From assembly GCF_000478885.1 (NCBI RefSeq), contig NC_022567.1, positions 2,542,001 to 2,606,000 of the forward strand: a DNA stretch of 64,000 nucleotides, read 5' to 3'. Numbering within the stretch: the stretch's first letter is position 1; each line of letters starts with the position of its first letter. Shown piece after piece: positions 42,687 to 51,647 of this stretch. Source of the DNA: Adlercreutzia equolifaciens DSM 19450. Its GTDB lineage: Bacteria > Actinomycetota > Coriobacteriia > Coriobacteriales > Eggerthellaceae. The position numbers were made by a program, and so were the translations under genes. The notes beneath the pieces are model-generated. The model worked only from the letters and a program-made list of their open reading frames with translations. It was not told the origin of the DNA and ran no database searches.

Positions 42687-44162
42687 ATGGAATCTTCGCA
42701 ACGAGACATACCAAACGAGAGAGACGTGCGTCGGCCCGAGGGGCGCGACAAGCTCGACAAGCCAAACAGCCCGGCCACCCGCCCCAAGCGAAGTCGACGC
42801 GATAAGCGCGACAGCGGCATCGACATGCTCAACGGCCCCTTGCCGGGCAAGATTTTGCGATTCGCCATTCCCCTGGCGCTGAGCAGCATCTTACAGCAGC
42901 TGCTGAACTCGGCGGATGCCTCCATTGCCGGGCAATTCGTCAGCAGCTTCTCACTCGCGGGCATCGGCGGCGTGAATCCGGTGACGGCCATGTTCGTGAA
43001 CCTGTTCGTGGGGCTTTCCATCGGCGCCAATGTGGTGGTGGCCATGCACGTGGGCGCCGGCGAGTTCCACAGCATCAAGAAGAGCGTGCACACGGCCATG
43101 ACGCTCTCGCTCATCGCCGGCGTGGCCCTGGGGGCGGCAGGCCTCGCCTTGGCCCCCTGGGTGCTGGACGCCATCGGCATGCCCGAAGACTCCCTCGCCG
43201 ACGCACTCACCTACGTGCGACTTTACTTCTGCGCCATTCCGTTCCTTACCATTTATAACTTCGGTTCGGCGCTTTTGCGGGCCCATGGCGACGCGAAACG
43301 GCCGCTATACGCCCTTGCCGCCGCCGTCGTGATGAACTTCGTGCTCGACCTCGCCTTCGTGCGCCTGTTCAGCTGGGGCACCGCTGGAATCGGCATCGCC
43401 ACCATCATCGCCGCCGCCCTGAGTGCCGTCATCGTGGTGGCATTTCTTATGCGCGAGGAGGGGCCCTTCCGCCTGCATCTGCGCGAGCTGAGCATTTCCG
43501 GCCCCGAGCTGGCAGGCATCCTGCGCATCGGCATCCCCGCCGGCGTTCAGGGCGCCGTGTTCTCGCTTTCCAACACCGTCGTGCAGGCGGCCATCAACGG
43601 TTTCGGCTCGGCAGCCATCGCGGGCTCGGCGGCCACACTGAACTTCGAGTACTACACCTACTTTTTCGTGAACGCCTTCGGCCAGACCGCCGTCACCTTC
43701 ACCGGCCAGAACTTCGCCGCGAAAAACGCCGATCGCTGCCGGGCCATCTTCCGCTGGTGCATGCTGTTCGGGTTCGCGTCGTCGCTCATCCTGGGAGTCG
43801 CGTTCACGGCCCTGGGCACCCGAGCCCTGGGGCTGTTCACCACCGATGCGGCAGCCCTTAGCTTCGGCCTCGTGCGCCTGTGGTTCGTGGAACTGCCCGA
43901 CTGCCTGACCACCTTCTACGAAGTGCCTGCCGGCGCCATGCGGGGCATGGGCTGGTCCACGCTACCGGCCATCATCACCATCCTCGGCTCCTGCGTGCTG
44001 CGCGTGGCGCTCGTGACCTGGGTGTTCCCGCTGTCTGGCACCTGGGACGCCCTCATGGTGATCTACCCCGTCACCTGGTCGTTCATGATCGTGGCCATGC
44101 TCGTCTCCTACGTCATCGTGCGCCGCCGCTGCTACCGATCTATTGAGCCTGCAGCGGCCTAG
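42687..44162 (+). CDS. MATE-family efflux transporter
   Basis: 491 residues with twelve membrane helices in two six-helix halves. Segments typical of the DinF/NorM group: GPLPGKILRFAIPLALSSILQQLLNSADASIAGQF, GVNPVTAMFVNLFVGLSIGANVVVA, and GQNFAAKNADRCRAIFRW in the second half. Exports cationic compounds with Na+ or H+. The first 45 residues are hydrophilic and highly charged, longer than usual. The start is uncertain: no ribosome site precedes ATG at 42687 and a TTATGATT lies just before it, so a leaderless message is possible; an internal ATG at 42825 (MLNGPLPGK) would give the standard length. Confidence 0.88.
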   Translation: MESSQRDIPNERDVRRPEGRDKLDKPNSPATRPKRSRRDKRDSGIDMLNGPLPGKILRFAIPLALSSILQQLLNSADASIAGQFVSSFSLAGIGGVNPVTAMFVNLFVGLSIGANVVVAMHVGAGEFHSIKKSVHTAMTLSLIAGVALGAAGLALAPWVLDAIGMPEDSLADALTYVRLYFCAIPFLTIYNFGSALLRAHGDAKRPLYALAAAVVMNFVLDLAFVRLFSWGTAGIGIATIIAAALSAVIVVAFLMREEGPFRLHLRELSISGPELAGILRIGIPAGVQGAVFSLSNTVVQAAINGFGSAAIAGSAATLNFEYYTYFFVNAFGQTAVTFTGQNFAAKNADRCRAIFRWCMLFGFASSLILGVAFTALGTRALGLFTTDAAALSFGLVRLWFVELPDCLTTFYEVPAGAMRGMGWSTLPAIITILGSCVLRVALVTWVFPLSGTWDALMVIYPVTWSFMIVAMLVSYVIVRRRCYRSIEPAAA

Positions 44163-44198
44163 ACCTGGGTCACCAGTTTCCTACAGAGCGGGTATTCT

Positions 44199-44233
44199 GC
44201 GGACTTGAAGGCGAGCTACACCTCTAAGTCCGC
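44199..44233. terminator. Hairpin between convergent MATE and oxidoreductase genes
   Basis: Perfect 8-bp stem GCGGACTT/AAGTCCGC with a 19-nt loop; no T run. Confidence 0.35.
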
Positions 44234-44257
44234 GAGGCGACGTCTCACGAAACGTCC

Positions 44258-44827
44258 CTAGCGCGTCGCCTTCAGGCGGCTGAGCACTTTGCGAGCCTCG
44301 TTCAGGTTCGCCTCGATGTCAGCGCCCACCACGTCCAAGTTTTCAGCGCAGGCGAAACGCGTCTCGGGAATGCCGAACATGCCGGCGATGCCGCAGAGGT
44401 ACTCGTAGCCGTAGTTCATGGCGCTCACCTGGCCGCCGCCCGTGGTGATGTAGGTGAGGTGCTTGGCGCGGCACAGCCCCTCGCAGCGCCCCTCCTCCGT
44501 GTAGTGGAAGGTCATACCCATAACGGCCGCATGCTCGATGTAGATTTTCAGCGCCGCCGGGAACGACAGATCCCAGTAGGGAGCACCGATGACGATCTCG
44601 TCCGCCTCGGCGAAGTCCTTGCCGATGTCGAACATGGGGTCATCGAACAGGCCCTTGGCCTCCAGCTGCGCGCGGTAGGCCGCCGAGTCGCCATAGTAGG
44701 GCTCGAGGCGCAGCTCGGACAAGTTCACTTCCTTCACGTCCTCGATACCTTCCAGATACTCGCGGCATAGCGTAAGCGTGCGCGACTCGTCTCCGCGCAG
44801 GCAGGCATTCACGAACAGCACGGTCAT
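44258..44827 (-). CDS. NAD(P)H-dependent oxidoreductase, flavodoxin-2 fold
   Basis: 189 residues of the flavodoxin-like NAD(P)H:quinone / azoreductase family. FMN-phosphate loop FVNACLRGDESRTLTL, IVIGAPYWDLSFPAALKIYIEH, and the FMN-ring segment YITTGGGQVSAMNYGYEYL. Probable two-electron reduction of quinones, azo or nitro compounds. ATG at 44827 with AGGAGG seven bases upstream. Confidence 0.88.
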   Translation of the reverse strand: MTVLFVNACLRGDESRTLTLCREYLEGIEDVKEVNLSELRLEPYYGDSAAYRAQLEAKGLFDDPMFDIGKDFAEADEIVIGAPYWDLSFPAALKIYIEHAAVMGMTFHYTEEGRCEGLCRAKHLTYITTGGGQVSAMNYGYEYLCGIAGMFGIPETRFACAENLDVVGADIEANLNEARKVLSRLKATR

Positions 44828-45349
44828 GGTCTTCCTCCTTTTCCATTGAACGACGCCATTGTACCGCGAGCGGCCACTCACCTCGCGCCACCTTCAGCCA
44901 CGAATCGACATCCGCAGCGTCAGACACCCTCATTCGGATGCCTCAGGAGACGTTCGCAGGGCATCCGCGCAAAAACAATCGGCAAATCTGGCAAGTTTTC
45001 GGCGGTTTTCGACATCAGAGGACGCAGCAAGGGATACGCATTATGGCCTGCACTACGTTTTCCCAGGTCGGAAACATACCTGGAGGAAGACCTCGCAGCT
45101 ACTTGAACCTCCGGGGTGCGAAATACGTCGAACAACGCCGAAAACTTGCCAGATTGGCACCCTGCGACTCGCGCGCACTACAGGCAAAGTCGAATCAACC
45201 CTCGGGAAGCGCCCCTGCTTCGTAACGAGGCAGGGGCGCTTTGCTTACAGGAGACGCGCCAGGTGCCGACGATGGGCATGGCGCACGATAATCACAGGTG
45301 AGCTTACTGTGTCCTGCTCATTATCTACCATGCCCAAGGAGGCATTCTC
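44828..45349. other. 522-bp intergenic region with inverted repeat and terminator-like hairpin
   Basis: No gene with convincing signals. Holds the locus c inverted repeat (44983-45157), a strong hairpin at 45207-45242 (AAGCGCCCCTGC/GCAGGGGCGCTT) and the DUF488 leader with AAGGAGG. An RNA ending at the hairpin is conceivable. Confidence 0.5.
44983..45157. repeat. Intergenic inverted-repeat element (locus c), 31-nt arms
   Basis: Left arm 44983-45013 and right arm 45127-45157 are complementary at 28 of 31 positions, with 113 nt between. Core is AATCTGGCAAGTTTTCGGCG. Confidence 0.8.
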
Positions 45350-45715
45350 ATGAAAATCGCTATTAAGCGCGTGTACGAACCTTACGAAGAAAGCGACGGG
45401 TACCGGGTGCTCGTCGATCGGCTGTGGCCCCGCGGCCTCACCAAGGCCCGAGTGCATTACGACGAATGGGCGAAGTTCCTTGCGCCCTCGACGGAATTGC
45501 GGAAGGCTTTCGGGCACGACCCGGCCCATTGGGCCACCTTCCAAGAAAAGTACGTGGCGGAGCTGAACGCGAACCCCGAGGCGCTAAAGTTCGCGAAGAA
45601 GCTGGCTAGCCCCGAAATGGCCAAATACCCACGCGTCACCCTGATATACGCCGCCCGCGACGAGAAGGAGAACGAGGCCGTTGTCCTCCAGAAGTGGCTC
45701 CCCGCGCACGAATAG
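45350..45715 (+). CDS. DUF488 family protein
   Basis: 121 residues, compact form of the family: IKRVYEPYEESDGYRVLVDRLWPRGLTKA at the start, WAKFLAPSTELRKAFGHDPAHW in the middle, VTLIYAARDEKENEAVVLQKWL at the end. Function in the cell is not established. AAGGAGG is correctly spaced before the ATG. Monocistronic. Confidence 0.9.
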   Translation: MKIAIKRVYEPYEESDGYRVLVDRLWPRGLTKARVHYDEWAKFLAPSTELRKAFGHDPAHWATFQEKYVAELNANPEALKFAKKLASPEMAKYPRVTLIYAARDEKENEAVVLQKWLPAHE

Positions 45716-45755
45716 CAAAAGCACCCCCTTTATCTTGCGTCTGCTTCGCACCCCT

Positions 45756-45842
45756 CCGTAGGGGCAGACCTTGGTCTGCCCTCATGTCCCGGCAAAGGAA
45801 GATTGCGCTGGTTGAGAGGGGCGACCAAGGTCCCCCCTACGG
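45756..45842. repeat. Small element with CCGTAGGGGC terminal inverted repeats (copy B)
   Basis: Left end 45756-45783 begins CCGTAGGGGCAGACCTTGG and right end 45816-45842 ends in CCCCCCTACGG; the ends are inverted copies of about 27 bp, each with an inner hairpin (GGCAGACC/GGTCTGCC on the left). Between convergent DUF488 and uracil permease genes. Half-sites also at about 7318-7328 and 51645-51654. Confidence 0.75.
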
Positions 45843-45868
45843 GACAACGGCACAAGGGGACAGGCGAT

Positions 45869-47281
45869 TTACTCCCGAATGGGCAGGTTGGTCACTTCCG
45901 CTTCCAGGGGCAGGGGCACGTCGTCGGCTTCGGCCTCGGCGGCGAGGCCTCCGTCCCAGGCGTCGAAGTCGGCCTTGCCCGGCAGGATGATGTTCAGCAC
46001 GATGCCCACCACCGAACCCACGGCCAAGCCCGAGAGCGCCACCGTCACGCCGCCCACTTCGAAGGTGACGGCCCCGGCCGCGCTGTAGGCGATGCCGAGC
46101 GAGAGCACCAAGATGAGCGCCGTGATCAGCACGTTGCGGCTCAGCATGAAGTCCACGTGGTTCTCCACGAGGTTGCGGATGCCCACCGCCGAGATCATGC
46201 CGTACAGCACCAGCGACACGCCGCCGATGACGCAGGCCGGCATACAGGAGATGACCGCCGCGAACTTCGGGCAGAACGACAGCAAGATGGCGAACCCGGC
46301 GGCGATGCGCACCACGCGCGGGTCGAAGACACGGGTGAGGGCGAGCACGCCGGTGTTCTCGCCGTAAGTGGTGTTAGCCGGCGCGCCGAACAGCGACGCC
46401 ACGATGGTGGCCAGGCCGTCGCCGAGCAGCGTGCGGTGCAGCCCCGGCTCGGCGATGAAATTGCGATTGCAGGTAGAGCTGATGGCCGACATGTCGCCGA
46501 TGTGCTCGATGATGGTGGCGAAGGCCAAGGGCATGATGGTGATGATGGCCGTGATGGCAAGCCCCGCGTCGAAGCTGGGGCCGAACAGTGCGAACACCGT
46601 GTTGTCCCACAGCACCGGCAAACCGATCCAAGGCGCCTCGACCACCGGCGTAAAATCGACGATGCCCCCGATGGCCGCGGCCAGATAGGAGCCCACAACA
46701 CCGAGAAGGATGGGAATGATGCGGATCATGCCGCGGCCCCAGATGTTGCTAATGACGATAATGATGATAGCCACGAGCGCGATAGGCCAGTTCGTCTCGC
46801 AGTTGGCAATGGCCGAGCTTGCCAGAATAAGCCCGATGCAGATGACGATGGGGCCCGTGACCACCGGCGGAAAGAACCGCATGATGCGCTGCGGGCCGAA
46901 CGCCTTGAACAGCGCCGACACCACCAAGTACAGAAGCCCCGCGCAAGCCACGCCCAGACAAGCGTAGGGTAGCAGATGCGCTTCCCCGTTGGGCGCGATG
47001 GCCGCGTACCCCGCAATGAACGCAAACGACGATCCAAGGAACGCCGGCACTTTCCCCTTCGCAAGGAAATGGAACAGCAGCGTGCCCAAGCCCGCGAACA
47101 GCAACGTGGCCGAAACCGAGAGCCCGGTAAGCGTCGGTACCAAGATGGTGGCGCCGAACATGGCGAACATGTGCTGGATGCCGAAGACGGTCATCTTCGG
47201 CGCACCCAATGTACGGGCATCGTAGACGGCATCGGACGCGTCGGGGGCGCCCATGGTGGGCACGGTCTTGGGATCGCTCAC
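45869..47281 (-). CDS. uraA: Uracil permease, NCS2 family
   Basis: 470 residues, fourteen membrane segments in the UraA fold. Marks: LGAPKMTVFGIQHMFAMFGATILVPTLTGL, FLGSSFAFI, the substrate-site Glu and His region AFATIIEHIGDMSAIS, and TTYGENTGVLALTRVFDPRVVRIAA, typical of the uracil branch. Proton-linked nucleobase uptake. GTG start with GAGG upstream. No pyrimidine gene is adjacent. Confidence 0.93.
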   Translation of the reverse strand: MSDPKTVPTMGAPDASDAVYDARTLGAPKMTVFGIQHMFAMFGATILVPTLTGLSVSATLLFAGLGTLLFHFLAKGKVPAFLGSSFAFIAGYAAIAPNGEAHLLPYACLGVACAGLLYLVVSALFKAFGPQRIMRFFPPVVTGPIVICIGLILASSAIANCETNWPIALVAIIIIVISNIWGRGMIRIIPILLGVVGSYLAAAIGGIVDFTPVVEAPWIGLPVLWDNTVFALFGPSFDAGLAITAIITIMPLAFATIIEHIGDMSAISSTCNRNFIAEPGLHRTLLGDGLATIVASLFGAPANTTYGENTGVLALTRVFDPRVVRIAAGFAILLSFCPKFAAVISCMPACVIGGVSLVLYGMISAVGIRNLVENHVDFMLSRNVLITALILVLSLGIAYSAAGAVTFEVGGVTVALSGLAVGSVVGIVLNIILPGKADFDAWDGGLAAEAEADDVPLPLEAEVTNLPIRE

Positions 47282-47425
47282 GGAAACCTCGAATCATCGC
47301 GGGAATCGGTCGCCGCCCATTATGGCACGGCTTCCGTTGCCACTGGGTTTCGCGCCCGTGAAGGGGCCAAGCGCCCCGCAAACCGCCCGGCGCTCTCATG
47401 TTAAGAGCTGCCTCTTTCGCTGAAA

Positions 47426-47557
47426 TGAGCAAAACCGGGCACTTCTCGTAATTTCTCGCGGGCCTTCCCGTCTCTTCCCAAGCGTTTCCCCAGGTGGCAT
47501 CTGCATAATTCCCAGCTTTTCGCTCGAAAGACTACGAGAAGTACCCTATTTTGCACA
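47426..47557. repeat. Intergenic inverted-repeat element (locus d), 25-nt arms
   Basis: Left arm 47426-47450 and right arm 47533-47557 are complementary at 21 of 25 positions across 82 nt. The sequence just before the right arm (TTTTCGCTCGAAAGAC) closely matches one at 62843-62858, linking the two loci. Confidence 0.7.
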
Positions 47558-47559
47558 AA

Positions 47560-47590
47560 GGGCCGCCCCGAGATAGGAGGGGCGGCCCCA
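47560..47590 (-). terminator. Terminator of the aminotransferase gene
   Basis: Perfect ten-pair stem GGGCCGCCCC/GGGGCGGCCC, followed on the minus strand by TTTG. Confidence 0.6.
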
Positions 47591-47701
47591 ATCGTCAGCT
47601 CCGGAAACGAAGGTTAAGGCAGACGTTTCGGAGGAAGTGAAATGGCGGATGTCGCACGCTGGCTGCATCGATCCGACCAGCCGCGACGAGCGCAAAAGCG
47701 G

Positions 47702-48823
47702 TTAGTCGAACTGGCGCAGGGCTCGGCCGAGACGCGCGAGGCCCTCGCGCAGCACCGGTTCGGGCGCGCAGTAGCCCAGACGCGCGCCGCCGGGGAGCTC
47801 GAAGCGGTTGCCGGGCACGAGCAGCACGCCCTCTTCCTTCAGCAGCTTGATGCAGAACTCCTCGTCGTCCATCGGGATGTCCCACTTGATATAGGCCACC
47901 GACACGCCCTTGGGCGCCTGCCAGGTGACGCGCGGCTCGTTGTCGATCCACTCCTGAGCGATGGCCATATTGCGGAACACAATCTCGCGGTTGCGCTCGA
48001 GCACGGCCTCGCGATTCTGCAGAATGTAGGTGGCCAGCGCGTCGTTGAACTCGCCGCAGCAGATCATCGTGTAGTCGCGGTACACGCGGAACTTGTCGGC
48101 CAGCTCGCGGTTCGACACCGTCCAGCCAATACGCGCGCCGGGCACCGAGTACGTCTTCGAGATGGAGTTGGTGACCACGGCCTTGTCGTACAGGTCGGCC
48201 ATGGACCAGAAGTTCTCCGTGTTCTCCAGCGGCAGGTACACCTCGTCGGAGAGCACGTAGGCGCCCACCGACTGGGCGATTTCCACGATCTGCTCCAGCG
48301 TCTCGCGATCGAGCACCGCGCCGAGCGGGTTCGAGGCGTTGTTAATGCAGATGAGCTTCGTGTCGGGGCGCACCAGTTCCTTCAGCTCGTCGATAGAGGG
48401 GTTCCAGCCGTTCTCCTCGCGCAGGTGCCAGTACTCCACCTCGGCGCCCAGGGTGCGGGGAATCTCGTAAAGCGGCTGGTAGGTGGGGTACTCCGCAATC
48501 ACGTGGTCGCCCGGCTCCACCAGCTGCATGAGCGCCATCAGGTTCGCGCCCGTGGTGCCGTTGGTCTGCAGGATGCAGTCCGGATCAATCTCCGTGCGGT
48601 AGAGCTTGGCCACCTCGGCCTTGAACTCCGGCGAACCCTCGATCCAGCCGTAATTCATCTTCTCCTGGTTCAGGCGATCGTAGAAGGTGGCACCCGCCTG
48701 ACCGTCCAGCTGCAGGATCTCCCCCATCGTCATAGAGGCGATCGTGGACTGCGCGATGTCGTAAGTCGCGCTCTTCTCCCACACGTTCAGCCAGTCTTCA
48801 ACACCGATAGTCTTGATGTCCAT
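47702..48823 (-). CDS. PLP-dependent aminotransferase, class I/II fold
   Basis: 373 residues. PLP site lysine in SNSISKTYSVPGARIGW, Asp in SDEVYLPL, cofactor/substrate segment NNASNPLG, and the N-terminal NGTTGANLMAL. It groups by look with the shorter, capreomycidine-synthase-like and aspartate-type fold I enzymes rather than AspC itself. Substrate unknown. 21 bp after the APC transporter gene with AAAGGAG upstream, so the two form an operon; the transported amino acid is probably its substrate. Confidence 0.88.
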   Translation of the reverse strand: MDIKTIGVEDWLNVWEKSATYDIAQSTIASMTMGEILQLDGQAGATFYDRLNQEKMNYGWIEGSPEFKAEVAKLYRTEIDPDCILQTNGTTGANLMALMQLVEPGDHVIAEYPTYQPLYEIPRTLGAEVEYWHLREENGWNPSIDELKELVRPDTKLICINNASNPLGAVLDRETLEQIVEIAQSVGAYVLSDEVYLPLENTENFWSMADLYDKAVVTNSISKTYSVPGARIGWTVSNRELADKFRVYRDYTMICCGEFNDALATYILQNREAVLERNREIVFRNMAIAQEWIDNEPRVTWQAPKGVSVAYIKWDIPMDDEEFCIKLLKEEGVLLVPGNRFELPGGARLGYCAPEPVLREGLARLGRALRQFD

Positions 48824-48844
48824 GGAACTTGCTCCTTTTATCGA

Positions 48845-50281
48845 CTAGATCGAGATGACGCCCATGGCGAGCAGCACGAGGGACAGCACGCCGAGGGCGG
48901 ACACGACGCCCATGCACACCTTCTCGCCCATGGTGATGGCGTTGCCGTAGTCCTTGCGCGCCTTCACGTAGATGAAGAAGCCGGGAATGTAACCCACGCA
49001 GGTCAGCAGCAGGAAGGACCAGCCGTTGAACAGCACGCCGATCACCTGGAAGGCCACGGCCACAAAACCGATGGCGGCCTGCACCATGTTCTTGTTCTGC
49101 ACGCCCCACTTGGCCTGGTAGGCGGCTGCGAAGGCCCAGGTGATGACGATAGCCACGGTGCACATGGAGAACGCGAAGTCGTAGGCGTCGGCCGAGAACA
49201 GAAGCACGATCAGGAAGGCCTGGGTGCACGCGCCCACGATGAGCAGACTCATGGAAGGAGCGTTATGGCTGTTCAGCTTGCCCCACGAGGCCGGCAGCAG
49301 CTTGTAGTCGGCCATCTCGGAGGTCGTCTCGGCGGGCAGAATGGTGAACGACAGCCAGGAGCCCAGGATGGAGATAATGATGGCGATGGAGATGAACGGG
49401 CCGCCCCAGCCGGGAGCCATGGAGGAGAACACGTAGACGAGCGCGGGGTAATCGAGCGCGGCCACCTCGGTGGAGGACATGTAGCCGTAGGGCAGCACGG
49501 AAGCGCCCACGTAGATGAGCATCAAGCAGATGAAGCCGATGAGCGTGGCCTTGCCCACGTCGGTCTTGCGAGCGGCACGGGAGGACACGACCGAGGCGCC
49601 CTCGATGCCCACGAAGCACCACATCATGATGATCATGCAGTTGAAGATCTGGGTGCCGACGCCCCCGAGCGGCGCCGCGTCGGGGCCGTACTGCCCGGCG
49701 GCCACGGCGTTGTCGTACACGTTGCCCCAGAAGTCGGCCGTGAAGATGCCGGCGTTGAACAGGAAGATGCCGAAGATGAGGGTGACGGCGATGGCGGCCA
49801 CCTTGCACACCATCACGATGGCGTTCAGGAAGGCAGCGCTCTCGACGCCGCGAATGACCAGATAGGTGAGCGCCCACATCACGATGGAAGCAATGATGAT
49901 GCAGGGAATGGTGTTGCCCGGCAGAAACGCGGGGTAGAAGTAGCCGATGGTAGACATCATCATCGTGGCGAAGGCCACGTTGCCGAGCCACGCCGACAGC
50001 CAGTAGCCCCAGCCGGAGATGAAGCCGGCGAGCGGGCCCCAACCCGCATCCGCGTAGGAGAAGATGCCATGCAGATCGCTGCGCTTCTCGGTGAGGTTGT
50101 TCAACGAGAACGCCAGCGCCAAGAAGCCGACGCCCACAATGAGCCATGCGATCAGCACCGCTCCCGGAGAGGCGACGCCGGCCAGCTGGCCGGTGATGGC
50201 GAACACGCCCGAGCCGATGCACGAGCTGATCACCATACCGATGAGCCCGATGAGCCCAATGCCTTTCTTTTTCTCTTCCAT
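48845..50281 (-). CDS. APC-family amino acid permease/antiporter (ArcD-type APA group)
   Basis: 478 residues, about thirteen membrane segments. N-terminal GLIGLIGMVISSCIGSGVFAITGQLAGVASPGAVLIAWLIVG is the APC substrate-binding unwound helix; MMWCFVGIEGASVVSSRAARKTDVGKAT is typical of the basic amino acid/polyamine antiporter (APA) group, which includes arginine-ornithine and lysine exchangers. AAGGGATTG before the ATG. Cotranscribed with the aminotransferase; an amino acid exchange and transamination pathway is inferred. Confidence 0.88.
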   Translation of the reverse strand: MEEKKKGIGLIGLIGMVISSCIGSGVFAITGQLAGVASPGAVLIAWLIVGVGFLALAFSLNNLTEKRSDLHGIFSYADAGWGPLAGFISGWGYWLSAWLGNVAFATMMMSTIGYFYPAFLPGNTIPCIIIASIVMWALTYLVIRGVESAAFLNAIVMVCKVAAIAVTLIFGIFLFNAGIFTADFWGNVYDNAVAAGQYGPDAAPLGGVGTQIFNCMIIMMWCFVGIEGASVVSSRAARKTDVGKATLIGFICLMLIYVGASVLPYGYMSSTEVAALDYPALVYVFSSMAPGWGGPFISIAIIISILGSWLSFTILPAETTSEMADYKLLPASWGKLNSHNAPSMSLLIVGACTQAFLIVLLFSADAYDFAFSMCTVAIVITWAFAAAYQAKWGVQNKNMVQAAIGFVAVAFQVIGVLFNGWSFLLLTCVGYIPGFFIYVKARKDYGNAITMGEKVCMGVVSALGVLSLVLLAMGVISI

Positions 50282-50631
50282 ACTTCAATCCCTTCTCTTG
50301 CCGGTTTTGTACCCACGAGCGCCCTGTGCGCTCGGTGTCCCCAAATAAGGGCCGCCCCATGGCGACGCGGCCCTGCGCTTGAGACGACTCTTTCCCTTAA
50401 CGAGCCGCCTGGCGAAAACGAACGCCCCGTCGTCCCACGGTGGCGACACCCGTACCGTGCGAATGACCTATGAGCGATCGAGCTTATCGCCCGCGCGAAC
50501 CACTATGAAAGAGGTCAACTAAACAGAAAAGCGGTAAAATGGGTGTATCAGAGGTAAGCAACGGGGCGTAATCGGAGCGCCAAGACCGATACACCTTCGA
50601 TAAACGCCTGATGAGAGCCGAGGAGACGCCC
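50282..50631. other. 350-bp divergent intergenic region
   Basis: Leaders of the APC transporter (minus) and LuxR gene (plus). TAAAAT near 50534-50539 is a possible -10 for the LuxR gene with a weak -35. Nothing else recognised. Confidence 0.4.
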
Positions 50632-51600
50632 GTGGAATTCGCCACCTACTACTTCACGCTTCTGGTTATGCTCGCCTCGGTTCTGGCCGCCGCCACGTGC
50701 TTCTCGGCTTATTTGGTGTCGCGGTCGCGCGCGATGATCCTCGCGTTCGGGGGCTTTCTCTGCTACTTCATCGACGTCGCCTTCATGCTGCAGGACAGCA
50801 TCGCCGCCGTCGTGCTCGGCACCAGCGCAGGGGCCGACGCGGGCTACCTGCTCATGCGCTCGGTGGCCACCATCCTCATCGGCGATGCATGCCTGACCTT
50901 CTTCTGGCTGCTCGTCTGCGACTTCGTGGGCGAGCGGCGCCGCAGCCTTATGGCGGTGCCTCCCATCGCGTTCCTCCTTCTGAGCCTGGGGCTGCTCATG
51001 GGCGCCGACACGCCAGAGGGACGCTTCTGGTTCTACTCGCTGCGCATGATCTACGTGTTCTGGATGCTCGGCTTCGGCCTGTTCCGCTATCTGACCTGCC
51101 GCGACGAGACGGAGCGAACGCGCATGGCCCGAGGCCGCATGGCCTTCGTCGTGGTGGCCGTCCTGGCGGCTCTTGTCGTGGCCGAGGACGCGCTGCTGTT
51201 CCTCGTGCTGCGCACCGACGGGTTCATGCTGGGGCCCATCCTCATCTCCTCCGAGCGCAACTACGCGGAGAACCTGCTTTTCCTCGCCGGCGCCCTTCTG
51301 GCCATCGGCTACGCCGTTCGCTCACTGGCCCTGCGCTTCGAGAAACCGCCGGCCGACGAAAGCGACGAGCGCGCCGCACGCATCGGCGACAACCTGCTCA
51401 TTTACGCACGGCGCCACGGCCTGACCGACCGCGAGAGCGAAGTGCTGCGCCTCATTTTGCAGGGGAAGGACAATCAGAACATCGCCTCGACGCTCACCAT
51501 TGCGCCGAGCACCGTGAAGGTGTACGTGCACCGCCTTCTACAGAAAACGGGGTGCGAGAATCGCCAGGGCCTCATCCAAGATTTCTGGCGGAGCGCCTAG
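50632..51600 (+). CDS. Membrane-anchored LuxR-family transcriptional regulator
   Basis: 322 residues from GTG at 50632, chosen because GAGGAG lies about six bases before it. Seven predicted membrane helices (about 1-230) are followed by a LuxR/GerE HTH (GLTDRESEVLRLILQGKDNQNIASTLTIAPSTVKVYVHRLLQKTGCENRQGL, about 255-312). This one-component, membrane-integral design is abundant in Eggerthellaceae. The signal and targets are unknown; the divergent APC-aminotransferase operon is the nearest candidate. Confidence 0.9.
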   Translation: MEFATYYFTLLVMLASVLAAATCFSAYLVSRSRAMILAFGGFLCYFIDVAFMLQDSIAAVVLGTSAGADAGYLLMRSVATILIGDACLTFFWLLVCDFVGERRRSLMAVPPIAFLLLSLGLLMGADTPEGRFWFYSLRMIYVFWMLGFGLFRYLTCRDETERTRMARGRMAFVVVAVLAALVVAEDALLFLVLRTDGFMLGPILISSERNYAENLLFLAGALLAIGYAVRSLALRFEKPPADESDERAARIGDNLLIYARRHGLTDRESEVLRLILQGKDNQNIASTLTIAPSTVKVYVHRLLQKTGCENRQGLIQDFWRSA

Positions 51601-51647
51601 CTGCCTAGCCGCCACAAGAAGGCTGGCACACGGCGCAAGACGCTCCC

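Larger units (their letters stand above)
47282..47701. other. 420-bp intergenic region
   Basis: Contains the uracil permease leader, the locus d inverted repeat (47426-47557) and the aminotransferase terminator (47560-47590). No gene seen. Confidence 0.5.

Noticed and set aside
44859..45353. Plus-strand frame across the intergenic region before DUF488
   Set aside because: It crosses both arms of the inverted repeat and the hairpin, has no start signal, and shows no recognisable protein.
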